A stretch of 17,951 nt of DNA, taken from contig JBMNCO010000003.1 in assembly GCA_049366815.1 (NCBI GenBank), positions 1-17,951 on the forward strand, written 5' to 3'. Shown in pieces: positions 1 to 8,036 of the stretch. Position 1 is the stretch's first letter. Each line of letters begins with the position of its first letter. The notes below the pieces were generated by a model. The model saw only the letters and a program-made list of their open reading frames with translations, was not told the origin of the DNA and made no database searches. The translations under genes were made by a program, and so were the position numbers. The stretch is from CAYNYM01 sp049366815 (GTDB lineage: Bacteria; Desulfobacterota; DSM-4660; Desulfatiglandales; HGW-15).

Positions 1-90
1 CTTATATATTTTCTTGACGAAAAAAGCAAACACTATCTTTACAAAGTCAAATTAAATCCTATTATTCAGCCGGATATTGAGAGGAAAAAA

Positions 91-615
91 ATGATGAAAA
101 AAATAGCCGTGATCATAGCAGACCTTTTTGAGGACTCGGAATACATCCAGCCTGCAAAGGCCTTTCAGGATGCTGGTTGTAAATTACAGCATATCGGATT
201 AAAGGCCGGGGAAACGGTAAAAGGTAAAAAGGAGGGCACCCCCGTCGTCATTGATGTCGAATTCGACGATGTATCGGTGGATGATTTCGACGCCCTTTTA
301 ATACCCGGGGGATATTCTCCCGACAAACTAAGGGCCGAAGAAACGCCGGTCGAATTTACCAGACAATTCGTTGAGAGCGGCAAACCTGTTTTTGCTATAT
401 GTCATGCACCGCAGATCTTGATCACCGCAGATGTTGTCAGGGGTAAAAAACTGACGGGTTGGAAATCGATTGTCCAGGATATAAAGAATGCCGGAGCTGA
501 ATTTCTTGATCAAGAAGTCGTCGTTGACGGCAACCTCGTGTCAAGTAGACATCCCGGCGACCTTCCCAAATTTATCGAGGCCTCCCTTGCAAAGTTGAAG
601 AAAAGGAGCATCTGA
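91..615 (+). CDS. DJ-1/PfpI-family protein (class I glutamine amidotransferase-like)
   Basis: This 174-residue protein has the compact single-domain size of the PfpI/YhbO/YraA branch of the DJ-1 superfamily. Visible landmarks are a first beta strand at residues 4-10, an acidic residue in the EDSEY stretch (Glu14), LLIPGG at 69-74 and the nucleophile elbow FAICHAPQ at 101-108. Cys104 followed by His105 matches the family's reactive Cys-His pair. Known members are described as peptidases, glyoxalase/deglycase-type enzymes or general stress proteins acting in the cytoplasm. The exact reaction cannot be told from sequence. A GAGG ribosome site (81-84) precedes two adjacent ATGs at 91 and 94, and either could be used. 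It is more AT-rich than the genes downstream and is separated from them by 545 bp, so it is probably a separate transcription unit. The same frame stays open upstream to base 1, so a longer N-terminus is possible but not needed for the fold. Confidence 0.9.
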   Translation: MMKKIAVIIADLFEDSEYIQPAKAFQDAGCKLQHIGLKAGETVKGKKEGTPVVIDVEFDDVSVDDFDALLIPGGYSPDKLRAEETPVEFTRQFVESGKPVFAICHAPQILITADVVRGKKLTGWKSIVQDIKNAGAEFLDQEVVVDGNLVSSRHPGDLPKFIEASLAKLKKRSI

Positions 616-965
616 ACTATTTCGATAATGTGAGTGGTCATATCAAGGAATTGGGCTCGGTGTATCTTGCCCGTATCGCAGGCACACCTTCGAGCACAGG
701 CGGCTACTCAAAGGGGTTCATTATGCCTCAGGGTGCCTGTGAGTAGCGCAGGCCTTCACTCTCAGAAAGGGTCGTAATATGCGAACCCTATCGTTCAAAG
801 AACTCTTTGACCAATTTCCGGGCAGCGATTAATGTGTTCCTTCCTGCGCGATTTTATGTTTTACCTTCTCTCCTTCGTATTTCTGTGTCCTTCCGGCGGA
901 CGTGCGTAGGTGAAAAAAATGAAGGCCCGACGGGAGCGGTACGGCACCCGCCGGTGTGAAGAAGG
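616..965. other. Intergenic region with overlapping inverted repeats, no recognisable gene
   Basis: No convincing gene is seen here. A 17-codon ORF at 779-832 has no supporting feature and is not called. The notable content is a set of complementary segments. GCTACTCA (703-710) is the exact complement of TGAGTAGC (740-747). CAGGCAC (679-685) is complementary to GTGCCTG (733-739). CACAGGC (695-701) is complementary to GCCTGTG (735-741). These pairings cross or compete rather than nest, so an RNA from here could switch folds or form a pseudoknot. Near 932-951, GGGAGCGGTACGGCACCCGC resembles the end of an IS66-type element (such ends begin GTAA) and lies where the end beyond the transposase stop would be expected. 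That identification is tentative. Confidence 0.4.
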
Positions 966-1148
966 TTACGACTGAGGATCGTAATTCCAGGGCATGAAGC
1001 CCTCGGGCGATTTTTCCAACTGCTTGACGTTTTTAAGCAGCCAGGCGAGATACTTCAAGGGATTGATTCCTTCCAGTCGGCAGGTGTGAATCAGGCTCAT
1101 GAACAGATCCCCCAGATAAGCGCCCCGTTGAGTTTCATAAAACAAGGA
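966..1148 (-). pseudogene. IS66-family transposase, C-terminal remnant
   Basis: Read on the - strand, an open frame ends with TAA at 968-966 and encodes about 60 residues. They include GAYLGDLFMSLIHTC, the stretch GINPLKYL and a terminal MPWNY. These are hallmarks of the C-terminal domain of IS66 transposases, where GDLFMSLIHTC, NPxxYL and PWNY sit just before the stop. The family protein is normally about 450-550 residues, so only the last tenth or so remains; the catalytic DDE core and accessory genes are absent. Similarity continues to about base 1148 (Ser-Leu-Phe-Tyr-Glu-Thr) and then runs directly into the glgX ribosome site. It is a non-functional relic of an insertion followed by deletion or rearrangement. 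The frame itself has no internal stop, which suggests fairly recent loss. Confidence 0.85.
1024..1054 (+). promoter_or_regulatory. Possible sigma70-type promoter inside the IS66 remnant, facing glgX
   Basis: TTGACG (1024-1029, five of six consensus bases) is followed after 19 bp by GATACT (1049-1054, four of six). The spacing is longer than ideal. It is the best candidate I find between the transposase stop and glgX and would place the operon's transcription start within the relic. No experimental or comparative support is available. Confidence 0.22.
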
Positions 1149-1160
1149 GGGTGAATCGCG

Positions 1161-3266
1161 ATGAGACTATGGCCGGGGAAACCTTATCCCCTAGGAGCCA
1201 CCTACGACGGTGTGGGGACCAACTTTTCCGTATTTTCGGAGGTGGCTGAAAAGGTCGAATTGTGTCTTTTTGATGAAGCCGGGGCGGAGACCCGCTTGGA
1301 TCTTCCCGAGGTCAGCGGTTTCTGCTGGCACGGATACCTTCCGGATGTGGAGCCGGGCCGGCGCTACGGCTTCCGTGTGCACGGCCCCTGGGCGCCCGAG
1401 CAGGGTCAGAGGTGCAACCCCCATAAGCTTCTGCTCGACCCCTATGCCAAGGCGGTGGAAGGACGAATCAACTGGAACGAGGCTGTTTTCCCCTATCTTT
1501 TCAAGGACCCCGAAGGGTCCAGGAACGAGGAAGACAGCGCACCTTACGTTCCCAGATCCGTGGTGATCGCCCCCTTTTTTGACTGGGGAAACGACCAACG
1601 TCCCGCCATACCCCTGCACGAAACCATCATCTACGAGGTCCATGTGAAGGGTTTCACAGCGCGTCATCCTGAGATCCCCCCTGAAATCCGAGGAACCTAC
1701 GCCGGACTCTCCCATCCGGTGGCCATCGAGTATCTCACCGGCCTGGGGGTGACGGCTGTGGAGTTTCTTCCTGTTCACCAGTTTGTTCACGACGCCCATC
1801 TTATGGAACGGGGGCTGAGAAACTACTGGGGCTATAACTCCATAGGGTATCTTGCCCCCCATAACGGTTATGCGAGCAGGGGACAGCGCGGCCAGCAGGT
1901 CTTGGAGTTCAAACAGATGGTCAAGACCCTGCACGAGGCAGGGCTGGAGGTGATCCTGGACGTTGTATACAACCACACGGCGGAGGGAAACCACCTTGGG
2001 CCGATGCTCTGTTTCAAGGGAATTGATAACGCCGCTTACTACCGCCTCATGGAAAACGATCCCCGCTATTATATGGACTACACGGGCACAGGAAACAGCC
2101 TGAATATGCGGCACCCTCATGTGCTGCAGATCATCATGGATTCCCTTCGATACTGGATAGTTGAGATGCATGTGGACGGGTTCCGGTTCGACCTGGCTTC
2201 CACACTGGCCCGGGAGCTCCATGAGGTGGACAAACTCTCCGCCTTTTTCGACCTCGTTCAGCAGGACCCGGTCGTCAGCCAGGTGAAGCTCATTGCCGAG
2301 CCCTGGGACGTGGGCGAGGGAGGGTACCAGGTGGGCAATTTTCCTCCCCTCTGGTCGGAGTGGAACGGCAAGTACCGTGATTGCGTCCGTGATTTCTGGC
2401 GCGGCGAGGACCAGACCCTGGCCGAGTTCGCCTTCCGCTTCACCGGCAGTTCGGACCTCTACGAAAGCACCACCAGAAGACCCAGCGCCAGCATCAATTT
2501 TATCACCGCCCACGACGGATTTACCCTCCACGACCTGGTCTCATACAACGAAAAACATAACGAGGCCAATGAAGAAGAGAACAAAGACGGTGAAAGCCAC
2601 AACCGGTCCTGGAACTGCGGGGAGGAAGGCCCCACGGAAAACCCCGATGTCCTGGCGCTTCGTTCCAAACAGGTGCGCAACTTCCTTTCCACCCTTTTTC
2701 TCTCCCAGGGGATCCCCATGCTCCTGGGCGGGGATGAAATAGGACGGACACAGCAGGGCAACAACAACGGCTATTGCCAGGACAATGAGATCTCCTGGTT
2801 TGACTGGGACAAAACCGACAACACCATTCTGGAATTCACCCGGAATCTCATCCGGTTCAGATTGGAGCATTCCGTCTTCACGCGCAGGGGCTGGTTTCTC
2901 GGAAGGGCTATCCACGGAAGCAAGGTTGAGGATATCGGCTGGTTCACACCGGACGGCATTGAGATGGTCGAAGAAAACTGGGGGGAAGGCTTTGCCAAGT
3001 CCGTCTACGTTTTCTTGAACGGCCGAGCCATACCCTACCCGAACACGCGCGGGGAGAAAATCATGGACGACTCTTTCCTGGTTCTTTTCAACGCCCACCA
3101 TGAATCGATTCCCTTTACCCTGCCCGGCCCGGAATGGGGCAAACACTGGGTCCGGGTGCTCGACACAGCGGAAGGAGGATTTATTGAGGATGAAAAGAAG
3201 TATCCCCCCAGGGAAGAGATTATAGTTCAGAGCCGGTCCCTGGTATTGCTGAAAAGGAAAGAATGA
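1161..3266 (+). CDS. glgX: Glycogen debranching enzyme GlgX/TreX (isoamylase-type, GH13)
   Basis: A 701-residue enzyme hydrolysing alpha-1,6 branches of glycogen or limit dextrin in the cytoplasm, giving linear maltooligosaccharides for TreY. An N-terminal CBM48/isoamylase domain (about 8-135) is followed by the GH13 barrel. Conserved regions are visible: DVVYNH (267-272), GFRFDLAST with nucleophile Asp344, LIAEPWD with acid/base Glu380, and TAHDGFTL with Asp452. The long motif between 396 and 413 (WSEWNGKYRD..RDFW) and the NEANEEENKDG stretch (467-477) are typical of GlgX/TreX rather than of other GH13 enzymes. Length is normal. The start is well placed behind AAGGAGGG (1144-1151). Only one base separates its stop from treY, so the two are probably translationally coupled. 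In operons of this order the gene is often called treX. The ribosome site abuts the IS66 relic, so the original upstream region appears to have been replaced. Confidence 0.96.
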   Translation: MRLWPGKPYPLGATYDGVGTNFSVFSEVAEKVELCLFDEAGAETRLDLPEVSGFCWHGYLPDVEPGRRYGFRVHGPWAPEQGQRCNPHKLLLDPYAKAVEGRINWNEAVFPYLFKDPEGSRNEEDSAPYVPRSVVIAPFFDWGNDQRPAIPLHETIIYEVHVKGFTARHPEIPPEIRGTYAGLSHPVAIEYLTGLGVTAVEFLPVHQFVHDAHLMERGLRNYWGYNSIGYLAPHNGYASRGQRGQQVLEFKQMVKTLHEAGLEVILDVVYNHTAEGNHLGPMLCFKGIDNAAYYRLMENDPRYYMDYTGTGNSLNMRHPHVLQIIMDSLRYWIVEMHVDGFRFDLASTLARELHEVDKLSAFFDLVQQDPVVSQVKLIAEPWDVGEGGYQVGNFPPLWSEWNGKYRDCVRDFWRGEDQTLAEFAFRFTGSSDLYESTTRRPSASINFITAHDGFTLHDLVSYNEKHNEANEEENKDGESHNRSWNCGEEGPTENPDVLALRSKQVRNFLSTLFLSQGIPMLLGGDEIGRTQQGNNNGYCQDNEISWFDWDKTDNTILEFTRNLIRFRLEHSVFTRRGWFLGRAIHGSKVEDIGWFTPDGIEMVEENWGEGFAKSVYVFLNGRAIPYPNTRGEKIMDDSFLVLFNAHHESIPFTLPGPEWGKHWVRVLDTAEGGFIEDEKKYPPREEIIVQSRSLVLLKRKE

Positions 3267-3267
3267 A

Positions 3268-5913
3268 ATGGTCAAAGTCCCACTGGCGACTTATCGGGTC
3301 CAGTTTCATCCGGGCTTTACATTCCGGGATGCCGCCGCCCTTGCGGATTACCTTGCGAATCTGGGGGTCAGTCATCTCTATGCCTCCCCCTATCTCCAGG
3401 CCGCTCCGGGAAGCACCCACGGTTACGATGTGGTGGATCCGGACCGCGTGAGCGAGGAACTTGGCGGCTCTGAAGGGCATCAGGACCTCTGTTCGGCCCT
3501 GAAAGAACAGGGTCTGGGGCAGATCCTGGACGTGGTCCCCAACCATATGGCTATCACCGGGCCCGAAAATACCTGGTGGTGGGATGTCCTGGAGAACGGT
3601 CCTTGCAGCCCTTATGCCGCTTACTTTGACGTGGACTGGAATCCACCTGAACAACGGTTGGCCAACAAAATCCTCCTACCCGTTCTTGGGGATCATTACG
3701 GCCGTGTCCTTGAACGAGGAGAGATCCGCCTGAGCCACAGGAATGGTCGTTTTTCCCTCCATTATCACGATCACGAGTTTCCCGTGGCCCCTGGTTCACT
3801 CGTTCGGATACTGGACCGTGCAGCCCGGATTTCGGGCTCTGAACAGATCGCCTTCTTCGCCGATGCCCTGGGTCATCTCCCCCTTCCAGAGGCCCATGAG
3901 TTTGAAAATACCCGGCGGCGGCACCGAAACTGGGCCTTCATCCGGACCATGCTCACGCGAGCCCTCCAGGAATCTCCAGAGGCCTGCACCGCCGTAGATA
4001 AGGTCGTTGAGGAGGTCAGTGCCTCCGCCGATCTCCTGGACCACTTCCTGGATGAACAGAATTTTCGCTTGGCCTTCTGGCGCGTGGCATCGCGCGATCT
4101 GGGTTACCGGCGCTTCTTCGACATCAACACCCTCATCGGTATGCGCATGGAGAATGAAAAAGTTTTTGCCGACACCCATCGACTTATTTTTCAGTGGGTG
4201 CGGGAAGGCCTGGTTGAGGGGCTTCGAATCGATCATCCGGATGGCCTCAGGAATCCGGAGCAATATTTCAGGCGCCTGAGGGAGGAGGCGCCGGAGACCT
4301 GGATTGTATTGGAAAAGATTCTCCATCCCGGCGAACAGCTCCCTGCCGCATGGCCGGTGGCCGGTACCACGGGATATGACTTCCTGAACCTCTTAAACGG
4401 CCTTTTCATCGCGCCTGCGGGCGAAAAACCGGTTACGGATTTTTATGCTGAATTCACCGGGGAGCAGACCGATTATCACATCCTTGCCAGGGAGAAAAAA
4501 CACCAGGTCCTGCAGGAACTTCTCGCCGGCGATGTGAACCGTTTGACCGACCTTTTGGTGAGAATCTGTGAGCGGCACCGCCGGTATCGGGACTATACGC
4601 GCTGGGAGATCAACGAGGCTCTCAAGGAACTTATTGCATGCTTCCCGGTTTATCGGACCTATGTAATAGCCGATGGAGGGCGGGTTGAAACCCAAGACAA
4701 GAGGGTCGTAACCCGGGCGGCAGACAAGGCCAAGACCTTTCGGTCTGAGCTTGATCCCGAAATGTTCGATTTTCTCCGAAGCCTCCTTCTTCTAAAAAGG
4801 CGGGGAGATCTGGAAACCGAATGGGTTATGCGCTTTCAGCAACTGACCGGACCCGCCACGGCCAAGGGAATCGAGGACACGGCCTTTTATTGTTTTAATC
4901 GCTTCATAGGCCTTAATGAAGTGGGCGGAGACCCCTCCCGTTTCGGGGTTTTCATAGAGGCCTTCCACCGGGCCATGATCGATTCCGCAAAACACCACCC
5001 TCATGCCATGCTCACGACCTCCACCCACGACACCAAGCGGAGTGAAGACGTTCGGGCCCGCCTGGCCCTCCTGTCGGAAATCCCCGGGCCTTGGGCTGAA
5101 GCGGTCAGGCGCTGGTCGAAGCATAACGAGCAGTACCGCCAAGGGAATATCCCGGATCGGAACACGGAATATCTTCTCTACCAGACCCTGGTGGGGGCAT
5201 GGCCTCTCGAGACACAGAGGGTTCTTGCTTTTATTGAAAAGGCGACCCGAGAGGCCAAGGTTCACACGTCCTGGACCCATCCTGATGCGGGCTATGAAAA
5301 GGGTCTCTTTGAATTTGTGAACGCAATTCTTGCTGACCAGGAATTCCGTTCCGACCTGGAAAGGTTGGTCTCTTTGCTGGTTGAGCCCGGCAGGATCAAC
5401 GCCATGTCCCAGATACTTATTAAACTCCTCGCGCCCGGAGTTCCCGATTTCTACCAGGGCACGGAACTGTGGGACCTGAGCCTGGTGGACCCTGACAACC
5501 GCAGGCCCGTTGATTTTGATCTCCGCCGCCGGCTCCTGTCTGAGTTGGGGAGGCTGTCTCCGGAGGACATCATGGCGAGGATGGATGAGGGCGTGCCCAA
5601 GTTGTGGATCATCTATCAGGCCCTGGGATTGCGCAGGCAACGGCCGGAGATTTTCCGTTCCGGAGATTATCGGCCCCTGTATGCCATGGGCCGAAAGTCG
5701 GACCATGTGGTCGCCTTTTTGCGGGGCGAAGAGGTTGCGGCCGTGGTCCCCCGGTGGCTTTTCACCATGAACGGCGGATGGCAAGACACATGGCTGGAAA
5801 TTCCTGAAGGTCAGTGGCACAATCTTTTGACGGGCGATAGTGTCAAAGGCGGGAAAGCGATGCTCCGGGATATCCTTTCCCGTTTTCCTGTGTCCCTTAT
5901 TTCAAAGGAGTAG
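3268..5913 (+). CDS. treY: Maltooligosyl trehalose synthase TreY
   Basis: An 881-residue GH13 enzyme that isomerises the reducing-end alpha-1,4 bond of maltooligosaccharides to an alpha,alpha-1,1 bond, forming maltooligosyl trehalose. Diagnostic features are the N-terminal TYRVQFHPGFTF (8-19), YASPYLQAAPGSTHGYDVVDP (38-58), DVVPNHMA (88-95), EGLRIDHPDGL with nucleophile Asp322, WIVLEK with acid/base Glu349, and STHDTKRSEDVRAR with the third acid Asp588. The C-terminal PGVPDFYQGTE and a 'DPDNRRPVDF' type stretch are also typical of TreY. Length lies within the family range. The start follows the glgX stop after a single base, with a GGAAAG-type site inside the end of glgX. The end of treY carries the AAGGAG used by treZ, 6 bp later. 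Catalytic residues are intact, so I expect a working enzyme. Confidence 0.97.
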   Translation: MVKVPLATYRVQFHPGFTFRDAAALADYLANLGVSHLYASPYLQAAPGSTHGYDVVDPDRVSEELGGSEGHQDLCSALKEQGLGQILDVVPNHMAITGPENTWWWDVLENGPCSPYAAYFDVDWNPPEQRLANKILLPVLGDHYGRVLERGEIRLSHRNGRFSLHYHDHEFPVAPGSLVRILDRAARISGSEQIAFFADALGHLPLPEAHEFENTRRRHRNWAFIRTMLTRALQESPEACTAVDKVVEEVSASADLLDHFLDEQNFRLAFWRVASRDLGYRRFFDINTLIGMRMENEKVFADTHRLIFQWVREGLVEGLRIDHPDGLRNPEQYFRRLREEAPETWIVLEKILHPGEQLPAAWPVAGTTGYDFLNLLNGLFIAPAGEKPVTDFYAEFTGEQTDYHILAREKKHQVLQELLAGDVNRLTDLLVRICERHRRYRDYTRWEINEALKELIACFPVYRTYVIADGGRVETQDKRVVTRAADKAKTFRSELDPEMFDFLRSLLLLKRRGDLETEWVMRFQQLTGPATAKGIEDTAFYCFNRFIGLNEVGGDPSRFGVFIEAFHRAMIDSAKHHPHAMLTTSTHDTKRSEDVRARLALLSEIPGPWAEAVRRWSKHNEQYRQGNIPDRNTEYLLYQTLVGAWPLETQRVLAFIEKATREAKVHTSWTHPDAGYEKGLFEFVNAILADQEFRSDLERLVSLLVEPGRINAMSQILIKLLAPGVPDFYQGTELWDLSLVDPDNRRPVDFDLRRRLLSELGRLSPEDIMARMDEGVPKLWIIYQALGLRRQRPEIFRSGDYRPLYAMGRKSDHVVAFLRGEEVAAVVPRWLFTMNGGWQDTWLEIPEGQWHNLLTGDSVKGGKAMLRDILSRFPVSLISKE

Positions 5914-5919
5914 ATCCAA

Positions 5920-7656
5920 ATGGGAAAGCTCAAGGTCTGGGCTCCCGATGCCGGTCTTGTGGAAATCGTGATCGGAGGGGGACGCCTCGATATGGAGAAA
6001 GGCCCAAACGGATGGTGGTGGGTGGAAACCCCTCTTGCTGAGCACGGTGCGGACTATGCGTTTGTTCTGGACAAAGAGACACCCCTGCCTGACCCTCGAT
6101 CCCCGTGGCAGCCTGAAGGCGTTCATGGCCCTTCCCGAATTCTGGATCACGAAAAATTCACCTGGACCGATGCGAACTGGCAGCCTCCGCCTCTGTGTTC
6201 GGCGGTTATCTACGAGCTCCATATCGGCACCTTCAGCCCGGAGGGCACCTTCGACGGGGCTGCGAAGCGTCTGGATCATCTGATCGACCTCGGTATCACC
6301 CACGTGGAGATTATGCCCGTGGCTGAATTCTCAGGGGAACGTGGTTGGGGATACGACGGGGTGGACCTCTATGCCCCGCATCACGCCTATGGCGGACCCG
6401 AAGGCCTCAAACGTCTGGTTGATGCCTGTCACAGGCGGGGACTCGCTGTGATCCTGGATGCGGTTTACAACCATCTGGGTCCTGAAGGCAACTATCTGGG
6501 CCGATTCGGTCCTTACTTCACTGACCGCTATTTGACCCCATGGGGTAAGGCCGTCAACCTGGATGGTCCTGACAGCCACGAGGTGCGTCGCTTTTTCCTC
6601 GACAATGCCTTGATGTGGCTCCGCGACTATCACATGGACGGTCTGCGTATCGACGCCGTCCATGCCATCGTGGACACTTCCGCAGTCCACTTTCTGGAGC
6701 AGCTTGCAGAGGAAGCAAAGGATCTGGCCTGCCATGTGGGTCGGCGTTTGGTGCTCATCGCCGAAAGCGACCTCAACAACCCCCGTGTGGTGAGCCCGCC
6801 GGAGGTGGGAGGGTACGGCATCGACAGCCAGTGGAACGAGGATTTTCACCACGCCCTGCATGCCGCCCTCACGGGCGAGCAGGACGGATACTACCGCGAC
6901 TTTGGGGGCCTGGGTGACCTGGCCAAAGCTCTTACCCGGGGATTCGTTTACGACGGCCGCTATTCAGTCTATCGCCGCCGCCGTCACGGGCGACCGGTCA
7001 CAGGCCTGTCCGGCCACCGGTTTGTGGGCTGCCTCCAGAATCACGACCAGGTGGGCAATCGTGCTCAAGGGGAGAGAACCAGCCACTTGATCTCGCCGGG
7101 TCGGCTTAAAATCGGAGCGGCCCTGGTGCTGACCGCACCCTTCGTGCCCATGCTGTTCCAGGGGGAGGAGTGGGCCGCTTCGACCCCGTTTCTCTATTTC
7201 ACCGATCATCAGGACCCAGAACTCGGTGAGGCCGTGAAATGCGGACGGCGGCAAGAGTTTGCCGCCTTTGGCTGGGATCCTGACAACATCCCCGATCCGC
7301 AAATAAAGGAAAGCTTTTATTGCTCCAGGCTCGATTGGAACGAACCGCCGCGAGAGCCACACAGCCGGATTCTTGACTGGCATCGGTCACTCATCAGACT
7401 GCGCCGCCGGTTACCGGCCTTGAGCAATGGGCGGATGGAGCAAACCACTGTACGTTTTGACAAAACGGCCCGATGGCTGATCATGCTGCGCGGATCTGTA
7501 TTGGTGGTCTGCAATTTTGCGGGCGCATCGCGACAGATCCCTTGCCCGGAGCTCGGCTTAAAGCAAATCGTCCTTTCTTCAGAGCAAGGGATAAGGGTTA
7601 AGGACAATGCGATTTTCATACCAGGAGAAGCGGTTGCGATATGGGTGGGAAAATGA
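5920..7656 (+). CDS. treZ: Malto-oligosyltrehalose trehalohydrolase TreZ
   Basis: A 578-residue GH13 enzyme that cleaves maltooligosyl trehalose next to the trehalose unit, releasing free trehalose. An N-terminal E-set/CBM48-like domain (about 1-90, beginning KVWAPDA) precedes the barrel. Visible motifs are YELHIGTFSPEGTF (98-111), GWGYDGVDLYAP (142-153), ILDAVYNH (178-185), MDGLRIDAVHAI with nucleophile Asp245, LIAESDLNNP with acid/base Glu282, and QNHDQVGNRA with Asp376. The ESDLNNPRVV and YGIDSQWNEDFHHALH (299-314) stretches separate TreZ from branching enzyme. The start at ATG 5920 sits behind AAGGAG at the end of treY. With GlgX and TreY it completes a full glucan-to-trehalose route. Nothing suggests decay. 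Confidence 0.97.
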   Translation: MGKLKVWAPDAGLVEIVIGGGRLDMEKGPNGWWWVETPLAEHGADYAFVLDKETPLPDPRSPWQPEGVHGPSRILDHEKFTWTDANWQPPPLCSAVIYELHIGTFSPEGTFDGAAKRLDHLIDLGITHVEIMPVAEFSGERGWGYDGVDLYAPHHAYGGPEGLKRLVDACHRRGLAVILDAVYNHLGPEGNYLGRFGPYFTDRYLTPWGKAVNLDGPDSHEVRRFFLDNALMWLRDYHMDGLRIDAVHAIVDTSAVHFLEQLAEEAKDLACHVGRRLVLIAESDLNNPRVVSPPEVGGYGIDSQWNEDFHHALHAALTGEQDGYYRDFGGLGDLAKALTRGFVYDGRYSVYRRRRHGRPVTGLSGHRFVGCLQNHDQVGNRAQGERTSHLISPGRLKIGAALVLTAPFVPMLFQGEEWAASTPFLYFTDHQDPELGEAVKCGRRQEFAAFGWDPDNIPDPQIKESFYCSRLDWNEPPREPHSRILDWHRSLIRLRRRLPALSNGRMEQTTVRFDKTARWLIMLRGSVLVVCNFAGASRQIPCPELGLKQIVLSSEQGIRVKDNAIFIPGEAVAIWVGK

Positions 7657-7707
7657 CACAGTCGTTTTTGGCGGAACAATAACATGTCTTTCAAGGAGGG
7701 AAAACGC

Positions 7708-7974
7708 ATGGCGACCAAAAAGAAACGCGTTGAGTTCAAGATGTCGGCACCGGATGCTGAACAGGTTTTGTTGGCTGGAAGCTTCAACCAATGGTCGGAG
7801 AAACCTGATGTTATGAAGAGGGACAAGACAGGCGTATGGAAAAAGATCAAGATACTTCCACGAGGGACATACGAGTACAAATTCATCGTTGACGGCAGAT
7901 GGACCATCGATCCAAACTGTCCTGATACGAATTTCAACCGGTATGGAACGGAAAACAATTGGATTGAAGTATGA
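7708..7974 (+). CDS. Stand-alone glycogen-binding protein (CBM48, AMPK beta-like)
   Basis: An 88-residue protein consisting of almost nothing but a carbohydrate-binding module like the glycogen-binding domain of the AMPK beta subunit. Its landmarks are LAGSFNQWS (22-30), YEYKFIVDGRW (55-65), DP (68-69) and YGTENN (79-84). Trp29, Lys58, Trp65, Thr81 and Asn83 line up with the sugar-contacting Trp, Lys, Trp, Thr and Asn known in AMPK beta1. There is no catalytic domain, signal peptide or membrane segment, so it is probably a cytoplasmic glucan-binding or scaffold protein. I chose ATG 7708 because AAGGAGGG (7692-7699) sits 8 bp upstream; an in-frame ATG at 7684 lies before that site and would be a poor start. 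It follows treZ by 51 bp and is likely part of the same operon, perhaps holding the enzymes on glycogen. That role is inference. Confidence 0.88.
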   Translation: MATKKKRVEFKMSAPDAEQVLLAGSFNQWSEKPDVMKRDKTGVWKKIKILPRGTYEYKFIVDGRWTIDPNCPDTNFNRYGTENNWIEV

Positions 7975-8010
7975 AGCTCATTTCCGAATTCGAGAAAAGG
8001 AAAACATCTG

Positions 8011-8025
8011 TCTCCTGAAAGGAGA
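8011..8025 (+). promoter_or_regulatory. Hairpin sequestering the ribosome binding site of the PRC-barrel gene
   Basis: TCTCCT (8011-8016) and AGGAGA (8020-8025) are perfect complements around a GAA loop. The right arm is the Shine-Dalgarno sequence for the ATG at 8037, so folding would hide it. A six-pair stem is modest, and the arrangement could be chance in a purine-rich leader. Confidence 0.35.
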
Positions 8026-8036
8026 GAAAAGACGTT

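Noticed and set aside
14..43. TTGACG (14-19) as a -35 element for the DJ-1/PfpI gene
   Set aside because: No acceptable -10 at 16-18 bp (TATCTT falls only 14 bp away; TTTACA at 18 bp matches poorly), and the frame through it may be coding.
779..832. 17-codon ORF (MRTLSFKELFDQFPGSD)
   Set aside because: Too short, no family match recognised and no clean ribosome site; also not supported on the opposite strand.
1191..2531. Long (446-codon) open frame on the - strand opposite glgX
   Set aside because: Shadow frame produced by GC-rich codon use of glgX; the translation shows no family motif and the + strand enzyme is complete with all catalytic residues.
4792..5820. 342-codon - strand open frame opposite treY
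   Set aside because: Same shadow effect; no recognisable domain, while treY is intact across the region.
7684..7707. Upstream ATG (7684) as start of the glycogen-binding protein
   Set aside because: It lies before the strong AAGGAGGG at 7692-7699, which is correctly spaced for ATG 7708; the extra residues add nothing to the domain.
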